Counted from the first letter of the stretch, positions 1 through 8,450 are shown. The stretch: DNA of 17,878 bases from Atribacterota bacterium (GCA_028696495.1 JAQVGY010000011.1:1-17878); one strand, 5' to 3'. Notes: generated by a model from the letters alone, not told the origin. Made by a program: numbers and translations.

Positions 1-23
1 TAACGACCATCGACCAATGACCA
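1..23. repeat. End of a heptamer tandem array (NYGACCA type)
   Basis: Three consecutive 7-nt units, acgacca, tcgacca and atgacca, occupy bases 3-23. The block TAACGACCA at 1-9 recurs at 53-61. The array runs off the left edge, so its true length is unknown. The bases between 24 and 52 are C- and A-rich but not periodic. I see no coding sequence here. Confidence 0.5.
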
Positions 24-117
24 CTTCCATTTACACCCACAATTATTTTAACTAACGACCAACGGCTAAAAATATTCCGGGGGATATTAAGGGGATTCCA
101 TCCCCTTGACAATATTA

Positions 118-126
118 TGTTATAAT
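118..126 (+). promoter_or_regulatory. Extended -10 promoter upstream of msrAB
   Basis: TGTTATAAT is an exact extended -10 element (TGN followed by TATAAT). No well-spaced -35 accompanies it: TTGACA at 106-111 is only 9 nt upstream. A transcript would start near base 133, about 90 nt before the TTG start of msrAB. Just upstream, GGGGAT at 91-96 and ATCCCC at 100-105 form a perfect inverted repeat around TCC, which could be an operator or a small hairpin. The same 13-nt block ATTATGTTATAAT precedes the SYLF gene at 12451-12463. Confidence 0.55.
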
Positions 127-224
127 ATAAAACATAAAATGATAAAAATAAGTAAAGATAATATGGTAGAGTTGAAGTATATGGTTCCTGGGATACTATA
201 CTCTATCAACAATGAGGTGAGAAG

Positions 225-1295
225 TTGAAGAAAAAATCAATTATGATATTATTGTCTATATTTCTGATAATATTGTCTGCTGGCAGTTTTCTTTTCAGTC
301 AGGCAATTACCGAAAAGGCGACCTTCGCCGGCGGTTGTTTCTGGTGTATGGAGGCAGCGTTTGAAAAAGTTGAAGGGGTAATAGAAGCCATATCAGGCTA
401 TACCGGAGGCACAACAATCAACCCAACCTATGGTGAAGTTTCCACAGGAAAGACCGGTCATTATGAGGCAGTGGAGGTAATATTTGACCCGGATATCATT
501 TCTTATGCTGAATTAGTAGCTGTCTTTTGGAAAAATATTGACCCCACTGATGGCGGTGGACAGTTCGCTGATAGGGGAACCCAGTACCGGACAGCAATCT
601 TCTATCACAATGATGAACAAAAAATGATTGCCCAACAATCAAAGTCAGAATTACAAAATTCGGGCAAGTTTACTCAGGAAATTGTAACAAAAATATTGCC
701 TGTAACAGAATTCTATCCAGCAGAAGAATATCATCAGGACTATTATCAAAAAAATCCTACAGGATATGAAATGTATCATACCGGCTCTGGTCGGGCAGAC
801 TATATTAAAACAAAATGGTCAGGAGATATTATGGAAAACAAATGGGATGTTGAACATTATCAAAAACCGTCCAAAGAAGAATTAGAAAGAATATTAACAC
901 CTTTGCAATATGAGGTAACTCAAAAAAACGGTACAGAAAAACCCTTTCAAAATGAGTACTGGAATGATAAGCGGGAAGGGATATATGTAGATATTGTTTC
1001 CGGGGAGCCACTCTTCAGCTCTACTGATAAATTTGATTCGGGAACCGGCTGGCCAAGTTTTTCGAAACCAATCGATGAACATTTTATTCTTGAAAAAGAA
1101 GATAAGAGTTTTATGATGGTCAGAACTGAAGTGAGAAGCAGATATGCGGATTCCCATCTGGGACATCTCTTCAATGATGGTCCACCTCCCACTGGTTTGC
1201 GCTATTGTATTAATTCGGCAGCACTATGTTTTATACCAAAGGAAAGTTTGGAAAAAGAAGGATATGGGCAATATCGGTTTCTGTTTGATAAATAA
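225..1295 (+). CDS. msrAB: Exported fused peptide-methionine (S)/(R)-S-oxide reductase MsrAB
   Basis: Reduces both epimers of methionine sulfoxide in oxidised proteins, using thioredoxin-like reductants. The start is TTG, chosen because GAGGTGA lies just upstream at 214-220. Residues 1-27 form a hydrophobic signal peptide or anchor, so the enzyme probably acts outside the cytoplasm. The MsrA domain (about 30-180) carries the GCFWC active site with catalytic Cys38 and a second Cys41. The MsrB domain (about 210-345) shows GTGWPSF, SHLGHLF and RYCIN, the last with catalytic Cys328. The two CxxC zinc pairs found in many MsrB proteins are absent, and there is no Cys in the loop at SGEPLFSS where a resolving Cys often sits; the only other MsrB-half Cys is Cys335. 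MsrA-MsrB fusions are known, for example in PilB. It probably leads a run with the aminotransferase 34 nt downstream. Confidence 0.95.
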   Translation: MKKKSIMILLSIFLIILSAGSFLFSQAITEKATFAGGCFWCMEAAFEKVEGVIEAISGYTGGTTINPTYGEVSTGKTGHYEAVEVIFDPDIISYAELVAVFWKNIDPTDGGGQFADRGTQYRTAIFYHNDEQKMIAQQSKSELQNSGKFTQEIVTKILPVTEFYPAEEYHQDYYQKNPTGYEMYHTGSGRADYIKTKWSGDIMENKWDVEHYQKPSKEELERILTPLQYEVTQKNGTEKPFQNEYWNDKREGIYVDIVSGEPLFSSTDKFDSGTGWPSFSKPIDEHFILEKEDKSFMMVRTEVRSRYADSHLGHLFNDGPPPTGLRYCINSAALCFIPKESLEKEGYGQYRFLFDK

Positions 1296-1329
1296 TTAAA
1301 CGATAAAAAATAGTTGAGAAAAAATAAAA

Positions 1330-2337
1330 ATGAGAAAAGCAATACATTTAGACCATTCCAGTTTGAAATATCCTTTGCCCGAATTATTATTACAGGAATT
1401 ATCTGAAGAACTGGCATTTATAAACGAATACCCCTGTGGTGGTTGTTATGAAGAACTAACTGCTAAATTAGCAGAATATGCAGGAACAACACCAGACTGT
1501 ATTCTACCGGCCAATGGTTCAGATGAGGTGATTGAATCGATTACCAGAGCCTTTGGCAGGAAATTAATCCTCATTCCCATTCCTACTTTTTCTCAATATG
1601 AGGCCAGTGCAGAACGAAATAAGTTTAATAAAAAATTTATTCCCTGTTTAGAAGAACGGCAGTATCAGTTGGATTATTGTGAAGATGATTTAAAAAAAGC
1701 CAGCCTGGTCTGGATATGTAATCCCAATAACCCAACCGGTTCACCCATTCCAAGAGCTGTAATTAAAAAGATATTATCCAGCACTTCGGGGATTGTAGCG
1801 GTAGATGAATGTAACTATGAATACTCAGGCGAATCTGTAATAGATCTGATTGAACAATATCCCAATTTAGTAATTTCCCGAAGTTTTTCAAAAAATTTTG
1901 GTCTGGCAGGATTGAGACTCGGTTTTGCTGTTTCTTCCAACAGAAACATTGTAGAAATCGCCCGTTATCTCCAACATTTCAGGGTGAATAAAATGGCAGA
2001 AATGGCTGGCATAAAAGTATTAAAATATTTAGATTATTTTCAAGATATATGGCAGAAGATTGCCCATACCAGGGATTTCTTTGCTAAGGGTCTTTCCGAT
2101 ACAGGCATTGTAGTTTTGCCTTCAAAATCTAATTTTGTTCTGGCTGATTTTCTTACTGAGGGAAAGACCAGACAGGTATGGCACTATTTAATGAGAGAGA
2201 ATGTCTTTACCGTTGCTGCCTGGGAGAAAGAATTCTCCGGCCTTGATAACCATTATATTCGTTTTACCATAAGTAATAATGAAGAGATGGCTTATGTGCT
2301 GGAGCTGCTGCAAAGATTTCTAAGAAACACTTTTTAG
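1330..2337 (+). CDS. HisC-like class I/II PLP aminotransferase
   Basis: A fold-type I PLP enzyme of 335 residues, close to the usual length of histidinol-phosphate aminotransferase (about 350). Visible motifs are NGSDEVI (cofactor-phosphate region), NPNNPTG (131-137), DECNYEY with Asp159 for the pyridine nitrogen, SFSKNFG with Schiff-base Lys188, and an IRFTIS segment near the C-terminus with the substrate-carboxylate Arg. These fit HisC and also the related CobD (threonine-phosphate decarboxylase). No other his or cob gene is nearby, so the substrate is undecided. The ATG start has only a weak purine-rich leader. It lies 34 nt after msrAB and 30 nt before the transglycosylase start, so cotranscription is likely. 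Confidence 0.85.
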   Translation: MRKAIHLDHSSLKYPLPELLLQELSEELAFINEYPCGGCYEELTAKLAEYAGTTPDCILPANGSDEVIESITRAFGRKLILIPIPTFSQYEASAERNKFNKKFIPCLEERQYQLDYCEDDLKKASLVWICNPNNPTGSPIPRAVIKKILSSTSGIVAVDECNYEYSGESVIDLIEQYPNLVISRSFSKNFGLAGLRLGFAVSSNRNIVEIARYLQHFRVNKMAEMAGIKVLKYLDYFQDIWQKIAHTRDFFAKGLSDTGIVVLPSKSNFVLADFLTEGKTRQVWHYLMRENVFTVAAWEKEFSGLDNHYIRFTISNNEEMAYVLELLQRFLRNTF

Positions 2338-2367
2338 GACTTTTTGTTACCAGGGGGAGGTTGGCAA

Positions 2368-4662
2368 TTGAATAACTTTAGCAGGTGTCAAATAAAAAAA
2401 AGCCTATTTTCCTTGTTTTTTTTGTTGAGCCTGTTGATTTTTTCTTCAATCCTATGTGCTCAAGAGATAGAAGAAAATGAAAGAGCTGAAAAAGAATTAA
2501 AAATTTTTCAGCTTTCTTATTTTTTAGAAAAAGATAATGGTTTTACAACCCCCAATGTCTATTTTAACAATGCCCTTGCCTATATAGGAAATGGGCACTT
2601 AGGTCCGGGAATAGGAGAATTAGAAAAGATTGAATATAATAACCTCTATATCCCTCTCTATCTGAAGAGCCAATTATTAAGAGCCTGGTGTTATGAAAAA
2701 ATACAACAGTGGGAATCAGCAATAGGAATATACCAGGACCTTCAAAATCGAATGCCGGTAATGAAAGAATGTATAATTTACCTTTTGGCAAGAGCACATC
2801 AGAATATAGGGGATATTAACCAGGCTATAAAACTGTATTTAGTAATAACTACACAATATCCGAATAGCAGCCTTATCCCTTCAGCACATTATCAACTGGC
2901 CTTGCTCTATCGAGAGTCCAATCAAGAGGAGCAATTCTGGCAAGAATGTCATTTAGCAGTGGAAACATCAGCAGAAGCAAAGTTTAAAGCCAGGGTTTTA
3001 ACCAGGATGAGTGACATCTTATGGGAAGAAGGACAATATCTAAATTCACTTACCTATCTGAAAGAAATAATAGAAAATCGTTATGAAAGAGAAAAAATTT
3101 CCTTCCAGGAAGAACAATATATAAACAGGTTTCAAGTAATCCAGGAAAACGGACAACTTGAAATCCCGCCTGGTTTATTGATATTTTTTGCTGATACCGT
3201 ATTCAACTATGGTCGTTATAGTATTGCAGAACAGGTATATGGGGATACAATTGATAAATACAGAGAGCAGATTGACTTAGCAGGGATACATTACAAGAAA
3301 GCCAGGGCAATCTATTATCAGGGTGATTATGAAAGGGCGATGAAGGATTGCTTATACATATTAGACAGTTTTAATAATAATTCTGAGCAGGAAGAGGTGA
3401 TAGTGAGAACCCTGTACCTCTATGCCGGTAGTTTGCTATCTACCGGAAATCGCACCCGTGCTGCTGAAAAATATAAAGAAATAATTAAAAAATTTTCAGC
3501 AAATTATTTTGCCCAACTGTCTTATTTGCGTTTATCAGAAATTGGGTTTTTAGAAGGGAATTTAGAAGAGGGAACCAGCTATTTGAAGCAATTACTTATC
3601 GATTTTCCGTCATCTTCACTTTCACAGGAGGCAGCCTGGAAACTGTCTCGTTACTATACCAATCAAAATAATATTAACGAATCCCTGCAATACTACCAAT
3701 TTATCTATGAATATTTTCCTCGTGGTGACCGGACAGATGACGCATTGTACTGGATGGGAAAATTGTTATACCCAATAGATAAAAAAGGGGGCGCAAAATG
3801 GTATGAGCGATTATTGTCCCAATTTCCAGACAGCTACTATTCTTTTAGAATCCCAGGAGAGCTGAGAGATTATAGTGATAATATGGAAAGTATTATCAAC
3901 AGGTGCAAAGAAATTCCTCTTGATGAATTTAAGCAAAAACATTTTCCTAATGAGAAAAGGGCTCAGTTATCTACTTATCGGGCAGAACTGTTAACATTCC
4001 TACAGCTCTATCAAGAATCTGTTCAGGAAATAAGTTATGCCCTTAAACAGGAACCCAATAATCTTTATTTACAGTTTTTGCTTACCCAAACATATGCTGA
4101 AGCAGGAGAATATTACCAATCAATTAGCTATGCCCAGACTATACTTGATGAACTTTTATCTGAGAATAATAGAGAATTTCCTGTATTAATCTGGCAGTAT
4201 GCCTTTCCAGTCTTCTATGAGGAATTTGTAAAACGAATAGCCTCTTTTTACCATGTAGAACCCTATCTGGTCTGGTCTATTATGAGAGAGGAGAGTCATT
4301 TTAATCCCTATGCTCAATCGAGGGCTGGGGCCAGAGGATTGATGCAGATAGTCTTCTCTACCGGTGAATGGATTGCCCAAAAACTCAATTATAAAGAATT
4401 TGAATATGATTCACTTTTTGAACCGGAGTTTAATATTAATTTAGGAAGCTGGTATTTACAATATTTACAGGAGAGGTTTGATAAGAACACTTTTTTGATA
4501 ATTTCGGGGTATAATGCAGGCCCTGGCATTACAGATAAATGGGTTGAAACTATTGATATGAATGACATAGACGTTTTTGTTGAAAATATTCCATATCAGG
4601 AAACATCAGAGCATATTAAAAAGGTTATGCGTTCTTACCATGTATATCGAACTATTTATTAA
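2368..4662 (+). CDS. Slt-type soluble lytic transglycosylase with TPR repeats
   Basis: Cleaves the MurNAc-GlcNAc bond of peptidoglycan to give 1,6-anhydro ends. I place the start at TTG 2368 because GGGGGAGGT at 2353-2361 is about 6 nt before it; an in-frame TTG at 2344 has no ribosome site. The product is then 764 residues. A hydrophobic signal sequence covers about residues 10-32 (ending near ILCAQ; Leu at -1 makes a lipobox unlikely). The middle, about 60-590, is a string of TPR-like helical repeats. The C-terminal SLT domain has REESHFNP with catalytic Glu642 (codon 4291-4293), then GARGLMQI and SGYNAGPG, all family hallmarks. Architecture resembles Slt70, whose helical superhelix wraps the glycan strand. 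It is the last gene of the msrAB run. Confidence 0.9.
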   Translation: MNNFSRCQIKKSLFSLFFLLSLLIFSSILCAQEIEENERAEKELKIFQLSYFLEKDNGFTTPNVYFNNALAYIGNGHLGPGIGELEKIEYNNLYIPLYLKSQLLRAWCYEKIQQWESAIGIYQDLQNRMPVMKECIIYLLARAHQNIGDINQAIKLYLVITTQYPNSSLIPSAHYQLALLYRESNQEEQFWQECHLAVETSAEAKFKARVLTRMSDILWEEGQYLNSLTYLKEIIENRYEREKISFQEEQYINRFQVIQENGQLEIPPGLLIFFADTVFNYGRYSIAEQVYGDTIDKYREQIDLAGIHYKKARAIYYQGDYERAMKDCLYILDSFNNNSEQEEVIVRTLYLYAGSLLSTGNRTRAAEKYKEIIKKFSANYFAQLSYLRLSEIGFLEGNLEEGTSYLKQLLIDFPSSSLSQEAAWKLSRYYTNQNNINESLQYYQFIYEYFPRGDRTDDALYWMGKLLYPIDKKGGAKWYERLLSQFPDSYYSFRIPGELRDYSDNMESIINRCKEIPLDEFKQKHFPNEKRAQLSTYRAELLTFLQLYQESVQEISYALKQEPNNLYLQFLLTQTYAEAGEYYQSISYAQTILDELLSENNREFPVLIWQYAFPVFYEEFVKRIASFYHVEPYLVWSIMREESHFNPYAQSRAGARGLMQIVFSTGEWIAQKLNYKEFEYDSLFEPEFNINLGSWYLQYLQERFDKNTFLIISGYNAGPGITDKWVETIDMNDIDVFVENIPYQETSEHIKKVMRSYHVYRTIY

Positions 4663-4697
4663 AATTAATTGATATATAATTAAAGATAGACCGAAAT

Positions 4698-4726
4698 TTG
4701 ACAATGTAATAAAAAACCCATAAAAT
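4698..4726 (+). promoter_or_regulatory. Sigma70-type promoter for the HTH gene
   Basis: TTGACA at 4698-4703 and TAAAAT at 4721-4726 are separated by exactly 17 nt, a near-consensus housekeeping promoter. Transcription would begin near 4733, giving a leader of about 150 nt before the HTH gene. I recognise no riboswitch in that leader. Confidence 0.7.
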
Positions 4727-4886
4727 AGACATTAAATAATAATTAAATATTTTTATTTTTCCAGGTCCTCAAAATAAAATAGCCAAAGATAAAGAGAAAG
4801 CCGAGTATAGAAGATTTTACTACCAATAAAAACTAATTCAACAATCAGATGAGGAAAAATATTTATATCGTAGGGAGGAGAGAGTA

Positions 4887-5069
4887 ATGGAAGAATATCT
4901 AACTGCAAAACAGGTAGCGGAATATTTGCAAGTAAAACCTCTAACCATATACCAATGGGCAAGAGAGGATAAAATACCAGCTATAAAAATTGGAAGAATC
5001 TGGCGTTTTAAAAAAGAAGCCATTGATAACTATTTAGAAGAACAGCTGCGCAATAGGGGAAATAAATAA
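4887..5069 (+). CDS. Small excisionase-family (MerR-like) HTH DNA-binding protein
   Basis: A complete 60-residue protein that is essentially one winged helix-turn-helix of the excisionase/helix-turn-helix-17 family. YLTAKQVAEYLQV is the first helix pair, TIYQWAREDKIPA the recognition helix, and KIGRIWRFKKEAID the wing and final helix. AGGGAGGAG at 4872-4880 is a strong ribosome site 6 nt before the ATG. It stands alone behind a near-consensus promoter, with no integrase or phage gene next to it, so a role as an excisionase is not supported; a small transcription regulator is more likely. Its target is unknown. It could act on its own promoter or on the LysM peptidase promoter about 120 bp downstream. 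Confidence 0.85.
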   Translation: MEEYLTAKQVAEYLQVKPLTIYQWAREDKIPAIKIGRIWRFKKEAIDNYLEEQLRNRGNK

Positions 5070-5187
5070 TAGTAATAATATATCTAAACCAGGCCTTGAT
5101 GCTTTTTTAAGTATTATCATTGCTATTGTGTAGCTGCTGATGGCTGGTTTGTATTAAAAGGAATTTTGAAAAATTTTATTAAATTCC

Positions 5188-5217
5188 TTGCATTTTTTTT
5201 GAGTAATATACTATAAT
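5188..5217 (+). promoter_or_regulatory. Sigma70-type promoter for the LysM/M23 gene
   Basis: TTGCAT at 5188-5193 and a perfect TATAAT at 5212-5217 are spaced by 18 nt. Transcription would start near 5224, leaving a leader of about 130 nt. The preceding spacer contains AAACCAG (5086-5092) and CTGGTTT (5144-5150) as a distant inverted repeat, with too large a loop and no T-run for a confident terminator. Confidence 0.6.
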
Positions 5218-5355
5218 GGGACAAAGATAAAATTATTCCTTATTATTATTTTGACTTCCCGGTTCAACATTAGAATATTTCTTCAAGTGTTCAAGTAATT
5301 TAACTCAGTCGGTGATACTAAGAATCAAATTAAATTTATCAGGTGTAACAGAAGG

Positions 5356-7314
5356 ATGGATTGCCAAAAGGAAGCTTTTATCTATAAAGCCGGGCTAATA
5401 TCATTTTTCTTGCTAATCATTTTTCTAACAAATTTTACTTTTGTTGCTTTAGCTCAGGAATATATAGATTACGAAATACAAAAAGGCGATTGTCTCTGGT
5501 CTATTGCCAGGCAGTTTCAATTGTCTATACAAGAAATTGCCGGAACTAATAATCTGGATGTCAAAGAGACCCTCCATCCGGGTCTTTGCCTAAAAATTCC
5601 CAATAATGAATCAGATACCAATCTTTCAGAAGAAGCAACCACAACAGTAATTCATACTGTTCAAAAAGGAGAAAGTCTCTGGGAGATTGCCCAACAGTAC
5701 CACCTCTCATTGGAGCAACTATCTAAGGTAAATCAACTAAAACAGCCCAATTCATTATATATTGGTCAGGAAGTCAAAATTCCCATAACCGAAAGCAACA
5801 TTATTTATCGGGAAGATAATAATTCCACTGCCACTGATGGACAGGCTCCACTGGCATTTCAGAAAGAAAAGTCTGACCTGAAAGATATCAGCGCCAGTCT
5901 GAACCTGGAATTCAAAGAATCGGTCAAAGAAATTGATTATGTGGTAAAGCCGGGTGAGAACCTGTGGACTATTGCTCAAAATTACCAGGTTTCCCTTAAA
6001 GAACTTTCTCAGGCAAATGATTTAGAAAATGAAGAAAGGCTGACCATTGGTCAAATTATAAAGATACCTTTATGGGATAAACACAGCGATGATAAAGAGA
6101 AAGAAATTCAAAAAGAAGAAAAAAAGTCCGAGAGCAGCTATGTGGAGCATATTGTATTATATGGTGAAACTATTTCTACTATTGCCCAGAAATATCATAT
6201 TCCTATCGAAACAATCTGCCAGCTTAATCAGATTAGTACCAGGGATTATATCTATCCCGGACAGAGGATTAAAATAAGAGTGAATGAACAGGTTTCCTCT
6301 GCATTAGTATCACTTCCAGAAGAAGAAAAGAAAGAAAATGATATTCAGCCCAATCAGGAGATACCAGAAAACGAGAACATATACTATACCGTTAAACCGG
6401 GAGACACCCTATGTGGTATTGCTCAAAAATATGCAGTTTCGGTAGAGGGAATTGTAGCGGTTAATTATTTAACTAATAAAAATGTATTATCTGTGGGGCA
6501 GAAGTTACAGATACCGGCTATTGGGGCTATTGGCGGAAACAATATAAAAACTAATGTGATTGAATATACGGTAGCCAAGGGTGATACCTTGTCCAGCATT
6601 GCCCAGAAGTTCAATATAAGAATGTATGATATTATGGGCTTAAATGAATTGCAGAATGTGAACAGGCTTTCTGTGGGTCAAAAATTAAATATACCTGCCT
6701 CAGCCTCAGCAGCTGAACAGGCTTCCAGCAGTACTTCTGTGGCTCAGACAACTGAAAGAAAAGACATTGTATATTATGTTCAAAAAGGTGACACTCTCTG
6801 GCGTATAGCACAACAATATGAGGTTAGCTTGAAATCCATAACCAGTGCTAATAGCATTTCTGAAAATAGCAGATTATCTGTTGGGCAGAAACTGGTTATT
6901 CCCAATGCCCGCAGTGGTTCCGGCTCCGGCTCTACACCTTCTTTTTCCTGGCCCATAAAGGGTTTAATTACTTCACATTTTGGTAACAGAACTCTTGGCG
7001 GCAGACGTGATTATCACACCGGCATTGATATAGATGGTCGAACCGGTGATTCTATCAGGGCTGCCGAAAGTGGCAAAGTTAGCTTTTCCGGTTGCATCAG
7101 TGGTTATGGTAATACCATTATAGTTGATCACCCAGGGGGGTATTCTACTGTTTATGCCCATAACTCAGCTAATTTGGTTCAAAAAGGGCAGAGTGTCAGT
7201 AAGGGTGAAGTCATAGCCCGTTTAGGAGCTACCGGTAATGCCACGGGTTCTCATCTTCATTTTGAAGTCAGAGTAAATAGCAAACCGGCTAATCCTCTAA
7301 ACTACTTACCATAA
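5356..7314 (+). CDS. Secreted seven-LysM M23-family peptidoglycan endopeptidase
   Basis: Binds peptidoglycan through LysM domains and is predicted to cut its peptide cross-links through a lysostaphin-type zinc domain. Residues about 10-34 are a signal peptide ending near ALAQ. Seven LysM repeats start near residues 36, 98, 193, 262, 342, 401 and 471, each with the pattern V-x-KGDTL-x-x-IAQ and ending GQ-x-L-x-IP. A Gly/Ser linker (520-526) leads to the M23 domain (530-652). All expected residues are present: HxxxD (His554, Asp558), His602, and HLH (His633, His635), so it should be catalytic rather than an EnvC/NlpD-type activator lacking ligands. Seven LysMs is many for this architecture. The ATG has a modest site, AGGTG at 5341-5345; no better start exists. 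Confidence 0.9.
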   Translation: MDCQKEAFIYKAGLISFFLLIIFLTNFTFVALAQEYIDYEIQKGDCLWSIARQFQLSIQEIAGTNNLDVKETLHPGLCLKIPNNESDTNLSEEATTTVIHTVQKGESLWEIAQQYHLSLEQLSKVNQLKQPNSLYIGQEVKIPITESNIIYREDNNSTATDGQAPLAFQKEKSDLKDISASLNLEFKESVKEIDYVVKPGENLWTIAQNYQVSLKELSQANDLENEERLTIGQIIKIPLWDKHSDDKEKEIQKEEKKSESSYVEHIVLYGETISTIAQKYHIPIETICQLNQISTRDYIYPGQRIKIRVNEQVSSALVSLPEEEKKENDIQPNQEIPENENIYYTVKPGDTLCGIAQKYAVSVEGIVAVNYLTNKNVLSVGQKLQIPAIGAIGGNNIKTNVIEYTVAKGDTLSSIAQKFNIRMYDIMGLNELQNVNRLSVGQKLNIPASASAAEQASSSTSVAQTTERKDIVYYVQKGDTLWRIAQQYEVSLKSITSANSISENSRLSVGQKLVIPNARSGSGSGSTPSFSWPIKGLITSHFGNRTLGGRRDYHTGIDIDGRTGDSIRAAESGKVSFSGCISGYGNTIIVDHPGGYSTVYAHNSANLVQKGQSVSKGEVIARLGATGNATGSHLHFEVRVNSKPANPLNYLP

Positions 7315-7325
7315 TCCTTTAAGAA

Positions 7326-7375
7326 TAATCGATGAATATTTTTATATTCTTATATATATTATCAATTATCGATTA
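7326..7375. repeat. Weak inverted repeat after the LysM/M23 gene
   Basis: TAATCGAT at 7326-7333 and ATCGATTA at 7368-7375 are perfect 8-nt inverted copies around a 34-nt AT-rich loop that can pair further internally. No T-run follows, so it is not a standard intrinsic terminator. The rest of the spacer to 7577 is AT-rich with no clear promoter for folD. Confidence 0.3.
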
Positions 7376-7577
7376 GCAGCCGAATTATTATCACTTCTTA
7401 TTACTTATTATGGGTAATACCTATCAGTAAAAATAATTACTGGCTGCAACACGATGGACATCTCTTAAGATAAAGATGAAAATTTAAAAATAATTAACAT
7501 CTTCAAAATTAAGGTGCAAATTTAAAGATAACACCAGGAAAGAGATTAAAAATAACAAAAAAACAGGAGTTGTGATG

Positions 7578-8450
7578 ATGAACAGAGAAGATAACCTGAT
7601 TAAGGGAAAGATTATTGCAGATACTATAGGTGAAGAATTAAAATTAGAGTCTGCTCAATTCTTCCAAAAAACAAATATGAAGCCCAGGCTTTCAGTGGTC
7701 ATTTTAGGTGATGACCCTGCTGCTATGTTTTATGTTCGTATGATTGAAAAGAGCTGTCAAAAAGTCAACTTTGACTTTGAAAAACATGCCCTATCTGAAC
7801 AGGCAACTGAAGAACAATTATTAGACTTGTTACACCGATTAAATGAAGACGGAATAGTTCATGGTATTATTGTCCAAACCCCTCTTCCTGAACATATCAA
7901 TGAGGATAAGATACGTGAAGCATTATCTCCGGCAAAAGATGTGGATTGTTTTAATCCGGTCAATATGGGTAAATTAGCCATGGGGAATCCCGATTTCTTA
8001 CCCTGTACACCCGAGGCTGTTTTTGAGATATTAAAAAGGGAAAATATTGAGGTAGAAGGTAAACATGTAGTCATTGTGGGTAGAAGTAGTGTGGTGGGGA
8101 AACCCCTTGCTCTTATCCTGCTCTTGAAGATGCCTCATGCCAATGCCACAGTAACTGTCTGCCATTCCAGGACAAAAGATTTAGCATCATATACCCGAAA
8201 AGGGGATATTGTAGTGGCAGCAGCAGGGGCAGCCAGATTGGTTAAAGGTGAGATGATTAAAGATGGCACCATAGTTATTGATGTGGGGACCAATGAAGAA
8301 AAAGGGAAGCTGGTGGGAGATGTTGATTTTGATGAAGTTTCCCGCCTTGCCTCAAGAATAACACCGGTACCTGGCGGAGTAGGTCCGGTAACAAATATGA
8401 TGCTAATGAAAAATACCTTGCAAGCGGCTGAAAGGCAATTAGCAAAATAA
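7578..8450 (+). CDS. folD: FolD-family methylene-THF dehydrogenase, cyclohydrolase Lys replaced
   Basis: FolD oxidises 5,10-methylene-THF to methenyl-THF and normally hydrolyses it to 10-formyl-THF in the cytosol. GTG 7572, ATG 7575 and ATG 7578 are consecutive; AGGAG at 7565-7569 best fits 7578. Family motifs are clear: VGDDPA, IVQTPLP with the active-site Gln, KDVDCFNP (usually KDVDGFHP) with the active-site Asp, the NAD(P)-binding stretch VGRSSVVGKPLA, and the C-terminal TPVPGGVGPVT. In the YxxxK motif, which holds the general-base Lys of bifunctional enzymes, the sequence reads YVRMIEK: the Tyr is kept but the +4 Lys is Ile (codon 7743-7745), with Lys at +6. The dehydrogenase should work; cyclohydrolase activity is doubtful. 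Total length of about 290 is normal. It converges on mnmG, 66 nt away. Confidence 0.9.
   Translation: MNREDNLIKGKIIADTIGEELKLESAQFFQKTNMKPRLSVVILGDDPAAMFYVRMIEKSCQKVNFDFEKHALSEQATEEQLLDLLHRLNEDGIVHGIIVQTPLPEHINEDKIREALSPAKDVDCFNPVNMGKLAMGNPDFLPCTPEAVFEILKRENIEVEGKHVVIVGRSSVVGKPLALILLLKMPHANATVTVCHSRTKDLASYTRKGDIVVAAAGAARLVKGEMIKDGTIVIDVGTNEEKGKLVGDVDFDEVSRLASRITPVPGGVGPVTNMMLMKNTLQAAERQLAK

Noticed and set aside
106..126. TTGACA and TATAAT as a paired promoter
   Set aside because: Only 9 nt separate them, too close for one sigma factor footprint; the TATAAT is better read as an extended -10.
4733..4886. Riboswitch in the long leader of the HTH gene
   Set aside because: No conserved aptamer core or convincing helices were recognisable by eye.
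5251..5276. TTGACT and TAGAAT as a second promoter of the LysM gene
   Set aside because: The 14-nt spacer is too short and the matches are weaker than at 5188-5217.
5400..7000. CRISPR-like or satellite periodicity in the LysM gene
   Set aside because: The repetition is at protein level (seven LysM domains) with divergent DNA and no constant repeat/spacer pattern.
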